A DNA stretch of 64,000 nucleotides. Origin: Oryzias latipes (Eukaryota; Chordata; Actinopteri; Beloniformes; Adrianichthyidae). The notes under the pieces are model-generated. The model was not told the origin of the DNA, did not search any database, and saw only the letters and a list, made by a program, of their open reading frames with translations. Below are positions 46,978 through 58,889 of this stretch, piece after piece; within the stretch, counting starts at the first letter, position 1; each line of letters starts with the position of its first letter. The position numbers and the translations under genes were made by a program. The stretch spans positions 23,343,455 through 23,407,454 of the forward strand of contig NC_019866.2 in the NCBI RefSeq assembly GCF_002234675.1, in the 5' to 3' direction.

Positions 46978-47020
46978 ATCATCATGTGATGATGTAATCA
47001 TGACATCATCACATGATGAT
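46978..47020. repeat. Perfect 18-bp palindrome upstream of the coiled-coil gene
   Basis: 46978-46995 and 47003-47020 are exact reverse complements with a 7-base loop. It lies just inside the right arm and about 230 bases upstream of the start codon of the coiled-coil gene, so it may be promoter-related or a breakpoint scar. Confidence 0.85.
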
Positions 47021-47032
47021 CATCATCACATT

Positions 47033-47593
47033 CTTCCAGAAAGGCTCTCCGGCTGAGAAACTCTTTCATGATCCACTTTCCTGCAGAGGCATCAGATCCA
47101 TAGCAGCTTCAGAATTATGTTTTCTGTCCTCCAAAGATCCACAAAGGCTCTTTTAGGAGCCATCCACAAAACCTTCAAGAGCTTAAAATTTCTCATTTTC
47201 TCTGTTTGTAGTCCTAACTTTTAATGTACTACATTTGTGTAGAAGTTGATAAAGTAAGAGGCTAAAACAGGCTAACTAGTACATTTGTAATGAAGCAGAG
47301 CTGCTCTCTTCTATGGTCTCAGACTTTAAACCCTTCAACATCAGAGCTTTAGCTCCAGGGTTCACATTCTTTCATCTACTGTAATTTTTCAACCATACAA
47401 TTCCAGCAGATTCTGAAGCAGCCTTGCACTGATGTGTAGCACAGTTGTGAAGTGTTCATGTAATCAACGTTTATCAGTATATTAACAATGACAAAGAATT
47501 GTTCTTTTCCTCCTATAATCACACTCCTAAATGTGCTGCTCAGTAGCATAAAAGTAGCGTTTCCTCTTAAACAGTTACCTGCAGTCTAAAATC
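47033..47593. repeat. Right arm of the 570-bp inverted repeat
   Basis: Reverse complement of 42667-43240. The inner edges (CTTCCAGAAAGGCTCTCC here) match base for base. The two arms enclose 3.8 kb that holds the coiled-coil gene. Confidence 0.85.
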
Positions 47594-47759
47594 TTTCTAT
47601 TTCAGTGAGACAGAGTCTGAGGTTTTAATGATGGCGCATAAAGTTGCAATAGACTGGAGCTAAAGTTTCTATGTTAAAAGGACATCAAATGTTTCAAAGG
47701 CTTTTATCCACAATTCCATGACATTTATGCAAAGGTTCAGCATTCAAACTCTACCTATA

Positions 47760-49175
47760 CCTCAGTTAATTATCACTGTATTTAATTAAGCATATATGAT
47801 TTAAGTGACATTTTTGTTTTGTTTTCTGTCTTTTTAATCTATGCATTTCATCATTTCTGTAATGAGTTTGATAAATATGTGTAAATTCTTTATTGCTTTG
47901 ACTACAATGCTTGAAATAGATCAATAAAATCAATTTGCAGTTTTGGCCCTTCTTTTTCAGGACCTCTGCTATCCGACTGGGCATGCTCTTTACCAACCAA
48001 ATCCTGACTGATAGCAACCCATTGTTTCTCAATCACTTCTTGGAGATTTAGTGGGTTTTTGTAGCTCCACCCACCTCTTGAGGGTTGACCACAAGTTCTC
48101 AATGGGATTAAAATCTGGGGAGTTTCTAGGCCATGCGCCCAAAATTTCAACATTTTGCTCTCCAAGCCACTTAGTTCTCACTTAAGCCTTATGGCTCGGT
48201 GCTCCATGATGCTGGAAAATGCATTAAAGTTGCTGTTGGAGGGTGTTCTGGTACCATCATGGCTGTGTTTTGGGGCTAAATTTTGAGTGAGCCCACTCCC
48301 TTGGATGGGAAGCAACCCGACCCATGAAGGGTCTCAGGATGATTTACTGTTGGTGTGACACAGGATGGATGGTAGTGTTCACCTTTTCTTCTGCGGACAA
48401 GCCTTTTTCCAGATGCCCCCAACAATCGGACAGAGGCTTCATGGGAGAATCTGACTTTGCCCCAGACCTCAGCAGTCCATTCGCCAGATTTTTGGCAGAA
48501 GATCAATCTGTCTCTGATGTTTTTTTGGAGAGAAGTGGCTTCTTTGCTGCCCTTCCAGACACCGGGCCGTCTTCCAAAAGTCTCACTGTGATGCAGATGC
48601 GCTCACACCTGCCTGCTGCCGTTCCTGAGCAGCTCTGCACTGGTGGATCTCTGGACCTCTGATCTCGCAGCTGAATCCTCTTTAGTAGACCATCCAGGCG
48701 CTTGCTGGACTTTCTTGGACGTCCCTGAAGTACCTTAGCAAGAACTGAATCTCTTTCCTTGAACTCGCCTGTGAAGCCATTCTTATGCAACGCAATGATG
48801 TGTTTCTTTGCAGGTCACCATGGTTACCAATGGAAAAACAATGATTTCAAGCATCATCCTCCTTTTAACATGTCATTTCTGCCATTCTAACCCCATCAGC
48901 CTGACATTTCGATCTGCAGCTTGTCCTCGTCTACACTCTCACCTGAGTTAACAAGACGATGACTGAAATGATCTCAGCAGCTCCTTTAATGAGAGCAATG
49001 AAATTCAGTGTATAGTTTTTTTTGGGATTAAGTTCATTTTAATGGCACAGAAGGACAATGCATTTCATCTGATCACTCTTCATAACAATCTTGAGTTTAT
49101 GCTAATTGCTATTCTAAAAAACTAAGCAGAAACTTTTCCTATTTCCAATAGTTATATCAATCTCAAAACTTTGGA
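47760..49175 (-). mobile_element. Tc1/mariner-like transposon with decayed transposase
   Basis: Read on the minus strand, 48790-48503 gives an N-terminal helix-turn-helix region (GRPRKSSKRLDGLLKRIQLR). Further on come an HHGAPSHKA-like catalytic segment and WPRNSPDFNPIENLWSTLK near 48135-48080. Stops and frameshifts interrupt the frame. The flank 48810-49175 has the long non-coding 5' part seen in fish mariner-like elements (CTGAAATGATCTCAGCAG). Inactive. Confidence 0.8.
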
Positions 49176-49179
49176 CATT

Positions 49180-49778
49180 TTTCAAAAGAAGCTAAAGTCC
49201 CCTGTTTTTAAATGTGCCATTTCATTAATGCTTATTTTTCCTTTTCTTTGACTTACTTTACTGAGTTTTTAAACATTTAAATGTTTTTATTATATTGACT
49301 ATTGTTATTATTTCAACAAAATATACCTTTTCTTTAATAATTCTTGTTATTTATGTTGCAATAATATTGTTTATCTATATTTTGGGTGGCAGTTGTGGTT
49401 TTCCTGCCTTCAACTCGTCTCTGCAGTCTGACAGGACTTTAATTCAGACAAACGTCTTCATCTCTTGAGATTTTGTGAAAACAACTGAACAAACCAGAGC
49501 AACAGAAAGAACAAAAGGATGTTAGAGTTTGTTCACTTCAAAAATCTCCCAGATTTTTATTCTCTATGTTTATGATTTTGTTAAATATTTGAAGTACTGC
49601 AGTCAGTTTAAATTAAACTCCCTGGTTTCAGAAAAAAAAAAAGTTCATTTCTTTGTTGTTCTAAGGAAAGTATTGAAGTAAACTGGGATAAAGGAACAAC
49701 TTCTGAAAATGCAGACACATAATTTTTCTAAACGTGTATTTAAACAACAGTTTCTTAAATATAAAAATAGTTGATACT
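49180..49778. other. 3' flank of pih1d1
   Basis: AT-rich. A minus-strand AATAAA lies at 49561-49556, about 220 bases past the pih1d1 stop, and may be its poly(A) signal. No gene seen. Confidence 0.45.
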
Positions 49779-52700
49779 TCATGAAGACACCACAGGCATT
49801 GTCACTGTGAGGATCTGGGCAGAGAAAAGGAAAAACAAAGTGCAGAAGGACCGGAAACGGGATTATTATGCGAGTCATTGATTTAGTTGCTTTGACATCG
49901 GCAGACTGTTGGCTTCGTTTACCTGGGTCTGGTTGTTGAACTGTGCCGCTGTGTTGTCCTGATCAACAAGAAAGGGGTGGAAGACGTCGAGGTGGAAGAG
50001 GGAGGGCCGAGCGGTGAGCACCAGTCGATCCTCGCCAACATCCAGAAGCAGCGAGCGAGACGACGGCTGCAGAGGGGAGAGCGGCTCAGACCTGGTGACC
50101 ACCTCATCTGACCACATGCTGCCAGGGGACAACTTCCCAAACAACAGCACCACCTTTGGGTGAAGCAAGCTTCCCTAGAACTGTTCTGGATCAATGATCA
50201 AATACTTTTTTGTGTCCGTTTAAACAATTCATGAGTCATATTTGTTGTCCATCCATCTTCCTCCAGGTCCCGGTCAAAGGAAAGATGACTTCCCTCACCC
50301 CGGTCACTTCCTCCAGCTCCTCCGGGGAGGCCCAGAGGTTTTCCCAGGCAACTCGAGATATGTAGTCTCTTCAGGGGCCCCCGCCCAGTGGGACATACCC
50401 GGAACACCTCCCCAGGGAGGCGTCCAGGAGGCATCTGGACCAGATGCCCCAGCCACCTCAGCTGGCTCCTCTGGATGTGGAGGAGAAGCGGTTCTACTCC
50501 GAGCTCTCCGCGGGTGAACGAGCTTCTCCTCCTATCTCTATCTAATTTTTTATGTATTTCTCTTTAATGTAAAACAGGATTTTTGTGTTTAAAACAAACT
50601 ATAAATAACCTTCGCTGACAGAACAAACTGAGAAGCATTTCCTTCTACACTGAACAAAAATTCTAAATGAAACATTTTATTTTAGCTGTTAGATTAACTT
50701 CAAAGTTTGGAAACATTTTCTCCAAATGCAAATTGTATTAGTTGTTGTCTGACTTCATGTTGTACCAAACTGATGTCAGCAAGTGTCCGTGTCTCTCAAA
50801 GACTGTAAATGACATGTACAAAACAAATTCCTTCACAAATAAAACGGATCACAGCAGTCTGTGAAAATGAGGGAGGATTCAGAATCCATGCTAAGGACAG
50901 ATTGTGGACTGAGAGGTCTTACCACTCCAGGGAGATGTATCTCTGCTACGAGGTTCTCAGGGTGTCCAGTAGGGGGCTCCACCAGTAGCCTGAACTTTGG
51001 TCTGAAATCACACGAGTTTATCTTTGGTGAACAATAAAACACAGAGACTTCAAACATATGAAGCACCAAAAACATTTGATCATGTTCTTGTAGCATTTTT
51101 CTCGTGAAGGAGGACATTTAAAATAATTTACTGAGTTTCTGAGTTTTCTTGATTCAAACCAGGAGGAGATGAAAAAATGCTGTTTATAAAAGCTTTCTTC
51201 TGTGACACGTAAAAATGAATAAAAGAGTCTTTTAGGATCTCAAATCTGTAAAAGAGCGTCTAAATCCCATTGTGGACACATCAGAAGACTACAGAGGAAC
51301 TGAAGGAATCTCTGTATGTTGGGGACAAAGCTTTCAGACAGCACAGTATCAGACAGATTACTGTTTGCTTCAAAGGCAACAGTTAATGACCCACAGATCA
51401 TGTCAGACGACCACCCACTCTGCTTGAAAATCTCTCAGGAAACTTCCTCAATCTGGAACTTTGATGCCAGATGTCATCAAACTATTTTGAAAAACAGACG
51501 TGGTACATCCTGTTGCATTGTAGAGGTTTCAACCGGTACGTTCTCACCTTTTACAGCGGGCAGTAGAGCTCTCCCTACAGAAAAATGACAGGATTTAGAA
51601 AACAAGTCTCCACGTCAACATTTGTTTGGTTCCTTCCTGTTGTGAACACGTACTGAGGCTGCAGAACCTGAATTGTCGGCCTGCTCTTTGTGCGAATGTT
51701 CTGCTCGCTCACAGAACCCAGGAACTTTCTGTTCTTCAGCACTTTCCAGTCTGCAGAAGAACAAATGCCGTGTAAAGGATGAGCTTCAGCATGAACACCG
51801 AAACCCACACCGATTTACCTCTGCTCAGCTCCAGCTTATATTTATTCTCCAAACCCTCTGCAGACACCAAGATGACAAACTGCTGGAATAAAGCGTCTTC
51901 CTGAAACACAGAAGAACCAACTTCACGATGAAGAAAAACCACCATCACTTTCATCTGAATCGGAATTTGTGCAAAACGGGGCAGAAAAAAAAGGTTATAG
52001 ATGACATTCAAATCCATCCGCTTTAAACAACACATATCTGCACCACAAACACACAATCACACAATCCCACAGCCACTCATCCATGCACACGCGTGTGCAC
52101 ACACACCTGGCACTTCTGGAAGAAATCCTGGTTGATGACAACATCATAGGCTGTGCAACTCTGAGAGCCTGAAACCAAAATGTTGGATTAAAACAGAAAT
52201 GACTGAAGAAACAGATTTAAAAACTGAGACCATGAAAAAAAACTGTAAGTGAGTAAAACTTTGGCCTCTGGCGCTGCAGACATAAGATTTGTATACATTG
52301 AACTCTTCAAATGCACACACGTTATTTCAGCAGTGAACTTACAGTAAACGGTCCTAATTTGCTGCCTGGAATCGAGACCATCTATAAACAGCGCAGCAGG
52401 AGGAGAGTGACTGAAGTCATCAAAGACAGACACCACCCCACCCACGCATTGTTCCTGTGTGGGGACTCAGGCCATTTCCTCAGACATCACAGGCCTGAAA
52501 GCATCCAAGCACACAGTCCAGCAGTAGCAGCCTGTGTAGCACCACAGGCTGCTACTGCTGGACTGTGGTGCTACACAGAAGAACCTTTGTTTTCTAACAC
52601 TTTGGTTGCCTCAGATCTCCTGAGATCATACTGAGTTAGAACAGCATTAAAAAATGCCAGCTGTGTGAAGCTGAAATGGGAAATGTTTGAGTATTTGAGA

Positions 52701-55700
52701 TATTTGAGAATATCTGAGCTACGTACTGTTATCCACCTCTGTGTGCGGCTCTCCGAGGCTCATGGGAACTCTGTAGCCACTCGGATCCTCGGACTGCAAC
52801 AGATCCACCAGCTCCTCTCTGGACAGCTCTGGAGGGGGCGGAACCGAGCTGGACTGACAGATGTTGATGAAGACTTTCTCCTTTCCTGGCTCCGTAAATG
52901 TCTTCACACACATACCTGGCAGGATTGGAGGACACAAAGTAAAAGAAATATTTTAAAAATATGCTTATAATGAGGTGACTGGGGATTGGTGTACTGTTCC
53001 GTTTTTATGAGGGAGTGGGAGAGCAACTTTAACATTTTGTCCCAACCTTTTGTTTTTGATTAAGTGCTCGGAGTTCAAAGCATGGAAGCACTTTTTTCAT
53101 AAATAGAATTTGATTGAATTATGGCCAAAAGCTCACCAGGCTGAGGACGGATGGATTTGGAGTCTGAGCTTTCCGTCTGCAGCTTCCCCATTGTCTGCAA
53201 AGTTTTTTTTTTTCAAAAAAGAAAAATTAGATCCAAGATTTGAAAAACTTCAGAGAAAATGTGATCAATACAACATGTTGCTGCTGGATAGCAGACAAGT
53301 AAAGCAACTTAAACTACAACAAATGTGAAGCTTTAACTGAGTAACAAACACAAAACTTATAAGACACAAGTGTGTAAATATTTCCTCCTGTTGACTCGAT
53401 AGAAGGTTCCATCCAGATCCTCTGGTCTGCTTCCATGAAGACTTTCAAAGACCTCAAAATGTCATCCTTGCAAAGACCTACAGGCTTGTTTTTAGACGTT
53501 TTATTTAGTTTTTAGACATTTTTAGACCAGGTTTGAAGATGTTTTAACTTCTCTTTGCTTCTTTATCTTTCTAAGCGTTTCTCAAACTCAGGACGGTTGA
53601 GATTTTTTTTTCTCATTCACAGCTACTGTCTAGAAATACAGATGTGTTTCTCAAAAGCCTTTTGCTCCAAACTCAATAGAAACACTTCATTTATAACGAA
53701 AACCAACTAACATTGCACTATAAGTTACGGTTCAGCTTTAAGGATGTCATTTTAAAGTTCAATAAAGTAAGACTGCCATTCATTAGCTGCGTTTCCATTG
53801 ACTATCAAAATGGGAAAATTGGATTTGCGATGATAAATTTGCCTCACGGAAACACGACAACTTCGAAATTCACGTTTCTCACGCTTATCGAAAAAAACGT
53901 TTTTGCGCTTGGAGGAGGTGGTTTTTAATATTGACATATTTCCAAAAACAATTTTTTCCAATTGAATGCGTCATGTGACCAACAACCAGATTGGGATGCG
54001 TTTTTTGGTAGGAACTGACGGTGTTGGGTTCGACCAATCTGTGTTTTTTGTGCAGGAACTACTAAAGTAAACATGATCCGTTTAGTTTACGTGTTCGTCA
54101 TGATATCATCAGTCTGTTTTGTTCTTCCTAACGACTTTATCTACAAACATTACAGAGCTGAGCATTGATATGAAGACCAGTATGAACTGTTATTTTTGTG
54201 TTTATGATACAGAAACAAGTTCCAGCCGGAGTTTGTCTCAATGTGAAGCTGCATCTGAAGCTGCAGTGGCAGAACAGCGGGGTATTCCAGAAAGCAGGTT
54301 ATGCTAGCTCCCAGGGTAAGTTTGAGGCTAAGGAAGTTGATAACCTCAGCTTTCAGTTCCAGAAATGGAGGCATGTTTCAGGGTATGCTTAGTTCCCATA
54401 GCAACTCATGCTCTGAACATAACCTGGTCTGGAGCAGGTTTAGTTGAAGCTTAGTTTGTTTTCAGAGAGGTGAAGCAGCATGGCGTGTCCATTTGAAGAT
54501 GATTTAGTGGATGAAGAAGCTCAGATAATACTTTTTCCACCGTGAGAGGGTGATAAAACCACATATGGATGTTGGAAAGATAAACTTTATACTTTGATCT
54601 AACTTAATTATTTGCTTCAGTTAAGATAAATATTTTCTTTTAGTTAAGTCAGCTTAAAAATAACACGTAGTTATCAGACAGTTATTTTGCTTTCATTCAA
54701 ATTAACGGCCGTGGTGCAGCGGTAGGGCGGTCGGCCCATGATCATAAGATTGCAGGTTCGATTCCCGCCTTGCAAGCCCATGAGTCGAAGTGTCCTTGGG
54801 CAAGACACTGAACCCCACCTTGCCTCTGGTGGTAGGCAGGCGCCTGTGTTTGGCAGCGGAGCCGCCATCAGTGTGTGAATGTGTGAGTGAATGGGTCTGT
54901 GACTGTAAAGCGCTTTGTCCTTGTAGGAAGAAAGGCGCTATACAAGTATACGCCATTTACCATTTACCATTCTATTAAGTGGGTGTAACTTTGGTGCTGC
55001 TGTTATATTGACACCGCAAGGAATTGTGGGATACCATTCCCTTTGCCTGTCTGGACAGATTTGGATTTAACTGTGGGTTTTTGACCAAAAAGCTGTTTTA
55101 CTGTGTTTTGCCGAGTTATTTGTCCTGTTACGATTAATTCTTTCTGCACCATGAGTGAGAGGGAGGGAGAGGATGAGTTTAGCTAGCAGCTCCACTGCTT
55201 AGTGGTGTACTGTATTGTTAAAGTAGGAGAAATGGTATATTATTTCATGCTGCAAATCTACATTGTATCTTCCATGTTATTGTCATAAAAATGAGAATAT
55301 CTGTAGGCTCAAAATTATACATTTGAGAGTTCAAGAAGTACAATAAATTAAGATGGAAAAACATTTAATTGAATTGGAGTAATATGATATTTAGTTAGAT
55401 AAATATGTTAATTTGAGTTACAAACAACTATTGAGTTGGAAAGATACATAAATTAGGTTGAATAAATTTAACTCAATTACTTGTTACCAATAGAATTAAT
55501 TCATTTAAGTTGAATAAGTTATATATATGCATCACAATGAAAATAGAAATGAGATAGAAACTCGTGCGTTTACTTTGTCCGTTTTCAAAGCAGCAAGCAT
55601 AAAAAGAAATATGATCTCCGCTTGGAATTATTATAGGATGAATCTGTTCACATTCATTTTTAATGATAATAAACAAAATCATAATAAAATGCACATCTGC

Positions 55701-57606
55701 TGGTGACATAACCTTAAAGTGGTTGATGTGTTGTGCTGCTGTGAAAACAGTTTCACATCTAAATGAACAAAAAAGGCTTTTGCTGCAGTTTACCACCTAA
55801 AACATTAAACAGAGGAAAATATTTGGATTTGAAATTGATTTAATTCAAACTATCAAAACAAAATCAAACTAAAAAAGTCAAACAACAGATCTTTATATTA
55901 ACTTTTAAATAAGCTGTAAAATAGCTAGTAACTAATCAAGTCTAACAAAACATCTGAAACTGCTAAATCCAAAAAGTGGACAAAATCAGGTCATTGTTGT
56001 AGATTAAACTATGAATTTTGTAGATTTGATTCCAATGTTTTGGTATTTTGGGGAAGATAACAGATTTCCTGAGATGACCCCAAACCTCTGGTGTGACAAC
56101 AGGGGATCATAATGTGATCAACAATTGAAAACGTAACATTTAAACATCAGAAGTGTACTTAATGTGTACCTAACCCTAAGATCAGGGGGGTATTCCAGGA
56201 AGCATGTTTAAACTAGCCTGACTTTGAGCCTGAACTCTGGCTATAATCCGCCTGAACTTGCTTACTCTGGGTATGTCGGTTCCAAAAGACCGGATATGAG
56301 TTGGTGTAATTACGCTTGACTTGGTAACCCTGGGTTAACGCACGGTACATAAAGACATTCTCAATAGATCGCCGATTTCTGGAGTCACCATGGAAACGCG
56401 TGGAGAAAAAAAAGAAAGCGCGACACTTGAGACGGAAGTGAGACGGAGTCTGAGATTTTAATGACGGCGGTTAAAAATTATAAGACCATCAAAAAAGTAA
56501 CACGGCTGAAAAATAATTTAAATAATTTAGTTAAATTTATTCAAACTCAATAATTGTTTATACAACTCAAATTTACGTATTTATCTAACTAAATGACACA
56601 TTACTCCATTAATCCTTTCTCCATCTTAATTACTTATATTTCTTGAACTTTCATATGTCTAAGTTTGAGCCGGCAGATATGCTCATTTTTACAACAATAA
56701 AAAGAACGGAAAAAAAAATGCACCGAGTGCAAAAACTCACTAAAGAATTTTCCGTCACTGTCATAACAGCACTAAGCGGTAGGGGTGCTATATAAACTCA
56801 TCATCCTATCCTTTACTCTCACTCATGGTGCAGAGATGTAAGCATAGTAGGACAAAATAGCTCGGCCAAACACGGTGAAACACAGTAAAACAGCTATACA
56901 ACTAAACACATTTTGTAAAAAACCCACACTTAAACCCGAATCCGTCCAGACAGTCAAAGGGAATGGTATCCTACAATCCCTTGCGGTGCCGATCTAACAG
57001 CAGCATCAAAGTTACACCTACTTAATTGAATTAATTTGAACGAAAGGAAAATAACTGTCTGAAAACTATGTGTAATTTTTAACAAAAAAATTTCTAACAA
57101 AAAAAATGATTTATCTTAACTGAAGCAAATAATTACGTTAGATCAAAGTAAAAAAGTTTATCATTCCAACAAGCATATGTGGTCTTATCACCCTCTCATG
57201 GTGGAAAAAGTATTATCTGAGCTTTTTCATCCACTAAATCATCTTCAAATGGACACGCCATGCTGCTTCACCTCTCTGTAAACAAACTAAGCTTCAACTA
57301 AACCTGCTCCAGACCAGGTTATGTTCAGAGCATGAGTTGCCATGGTAACTTGACCTACCCTGAAACATACCTCCATTTCTGGAACCGAAAGCTGAGGTTA
57401 TCAACTTTCTTAGCCTCAAACTTATCGTGGGAGCGAGCATAACCTGCTTTCTGGAATACCCCCCAGCTTCTCTCTGCTGGAATGTAAACAACAACTGGTG
57501 CACAAACATACAGGTAAACAAACGATACCTGCAACAGCAGCTGCTGATAGAGTTCCTCCTGCTGCTCCAACTCCAGCTCAGTGTTAAGAAGCGACGAATC
57601 TGTCAT
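49779..57606 (-). CDS. pih1d1: PIH1 domain-containing protein 1 (R2TP subunit), nine coding exons
   Basis: Exons in order: 57606-57529, 53194-53137, 52915-52727, 52168-52107, 51900-51819, 51750-51654, 51001-50923, 50066-49923, 49814-49779. All have GT/AG borders, the frame is continuous, and the protein is 274 aa (human 290). PIH1D1 is the adaptor of the R2TP complex with RPAP3 and RUVBL1/2, which helps HSP90 assemble snoRNPs, RNA polymerase and PIKK kinases. The PIH-N domain (about 40-185) keeps CVKTFTEPGKEKVFINIC with its phosphopeptide-binding lysines, then YRVPMSLGEPHTEVD and SCTAYDVVIN. The C-terminal CS-like domain has LLLDVGEDRLVLTARPSLFHLDVFHPFL. The tiny last exon (ILTVTMPVVSS) matches the human end in style. 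The first intron is 4.3 kb because of a foldback and a SINE. Confidence 0.95.
50230..50520 (+). repeat. Interspersed repeat (fish LINE/SINE-like)
   Basis: GC-rich sequence with GAACACCTCCCCAGGGAGG, CCAGCCACCTCAGCTGGC and GTGGAGGAGAAGCGG, a pattern I remember as very common in fish introns. It lies in the pih1d1 intron between exons 7 and 8. Its family name cannot be given from sequence alone. Confidence 0.55.
52512..52577. repeat. Two overlapping perfect palindromes (alternative hairpins)
   Basis: 52512-52536 pairs perfectly with 52543-52567 (25 bp, 6-base loop). 52533-52547 pairs perfectly with 52563-52577 (15 bp). The two stems share bases and cannot both form. In the pih1d1 intron between exons 3 and 4. 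Confidence 0.9.
54279..57464. mobile_element. 3.2-kb foldback element in pih1d1 intron 1
   Basis: The ends are GGGGTATTCCAGAAAGCAGG and its reverse complement. Arms 54279-about 55490 (without the SINE) and about 56505-57464 align throughout as imperfect reverse complements. The spacer of about 1 kb contains a further GGGGGGTATTCCAGGAAGC end at about 56186. There is no long frame. The end sequence resembles PIF/Harbinger (ISL2EU-type) non-autonomous repeats of fish; that assignment is from memory. Its right end lies only 65 bases from pih1d1 exon 1. Confidence 0.8.
54706..54966 (+). repeat. tRNA-derived SINE inserted in one foldback arm
   Basis: Pol III A box TGGTGCAGCGG at 54712 and B box GGTTCGATTCC at 54755-54765. 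The 3' part ends with GGCGCTATACAAGTATACGCC and a short CCATTTA repeat. The opposite arm of the foldback (near 57020-57035) runs on without it, so the SINE arrived after the palindrome formed. Confidence 0.85.
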
Positions 57607-57639
57607 GTTCGGTCCAGTTCGACTGCAAAATATATGGAA

Positions 57640-58880
57640 TGGAGACAGACATATTCATCATGAACAGAAGCCCTCCACAATAAAACCTGTTACTTAGTGG
57701 AGATGTTTTAATAACACAGTAAACCAAATTAAACACGAATTAAATCATAATAGTATCCCAGTTCATACAAAAAATGAATTTAAAATAATATATCTAAATA
57801 TTCATCGGGTAAAATTGTGGGATGTCATTTAAACATATGCTAATAATTCACTATGCTAAGCTAATCTGCTCACTGCAGGTTAGCTTAGCCTCCACGTACG
57901 TACACAACATCCTTTATATATGCAAGCCATTTGCGCTCTACTCTTTATGTTTTCTCCTTTAAATGCGTCCACTGATATCGAAATACAGTTACCTATTTTA
58001 AAATAGGGGGGGCTTACAGTTGACGCCGAACGCTAACTCCCAGACACGTTGTTTATTTTGAAAGGTTGATGTCGGAAGTCCGGCAACTAAGTTCCGACTT
58101 CAACCTTTCAAAATAAAATGTTTAAAGAATGTTTTGATGATTTCAGACTAAAACAGACTTTTTCGCTCACAGAATCAAGACAAATAAAAAGCTTTGCACA
58201 TGCACCTCACAGATGAGATCCCTATCTTTAATGGATTGCTTTGAAATTTGAACCCTTATTTTATTTATCTTTAAAAACACACAGGGGGTCTAAATCCAAA
58301 ACATACTTTAGGTTAGGGGCAGAACAAGATAAACATTTAATCGACACGCTAAACCTTAACCTTTAAACCTTTAAAACGTAACTTTTTTTTAACACAAATA
58401 TGAATAAAAGAGGAATATTAATCCAGAATACATCAAGCTAAACTTTACATAACGATTAGTATTTTGCACTCCATAAAAATAATACAAACATGAACATGTT
58501 GCAGAGCAAAACAAAACAAGCCTGGAAATATTAATAAAAAAAAATAACATATCATTTTGTTATCTTTGCTCTTTTGTCATTTTTTTAGAGCTGGACTCCT
58601 GTCATTATTTATGGCAATAAGTTCATTTCTGCTTGGTGTGTGACGTCCTGTGTGTGTCTTTGTGAAACGGATCAGAGGGATTTGATTTATTTAAAAACCT
58701 CTTATTGGGAATATTATTTTTAGGTCTTATAAAACTTTCAAAACTAAATCATATAACTCATCAGTGGGATTACTCCAAAAATATTTAGCATTTTTCTAAT
58801 TTTGTGCAACACCAACAGTAGAAATCCTCCAAAAAACCTCAATACATTTATAATCAAACGATCTATTGTTTAATTAAAAT
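57640..58880. other. Upstream flank of pih1d1
   Basis: Should hold the pih1d1 promoter on the minus strand. No TATA box was recognised. It contains the hairpin at 58052-58117; the rest is AT-rich and unassigned. Confidence 0.4.
58052..58117. repeat. 28-bp-arm hairpin upstream of pih1d1
   Basis: 58052-58079 and 58090-58117 are reverse complements at 26 of 28 positions, with a 10-base loop. It lies about 450 bases upstream of the pih1d1 start codon. Confidence 0.85.
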
Positions 58881-58889
58881 CACAAAAAG

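Noticed and set aside
54706..54966. Possible tRNA gene (A and B boxes)
   Set aside because: No cloverleaf or anticodon stem could be drawn, and two other copies in the window show it is a tRNA-derived SINE.
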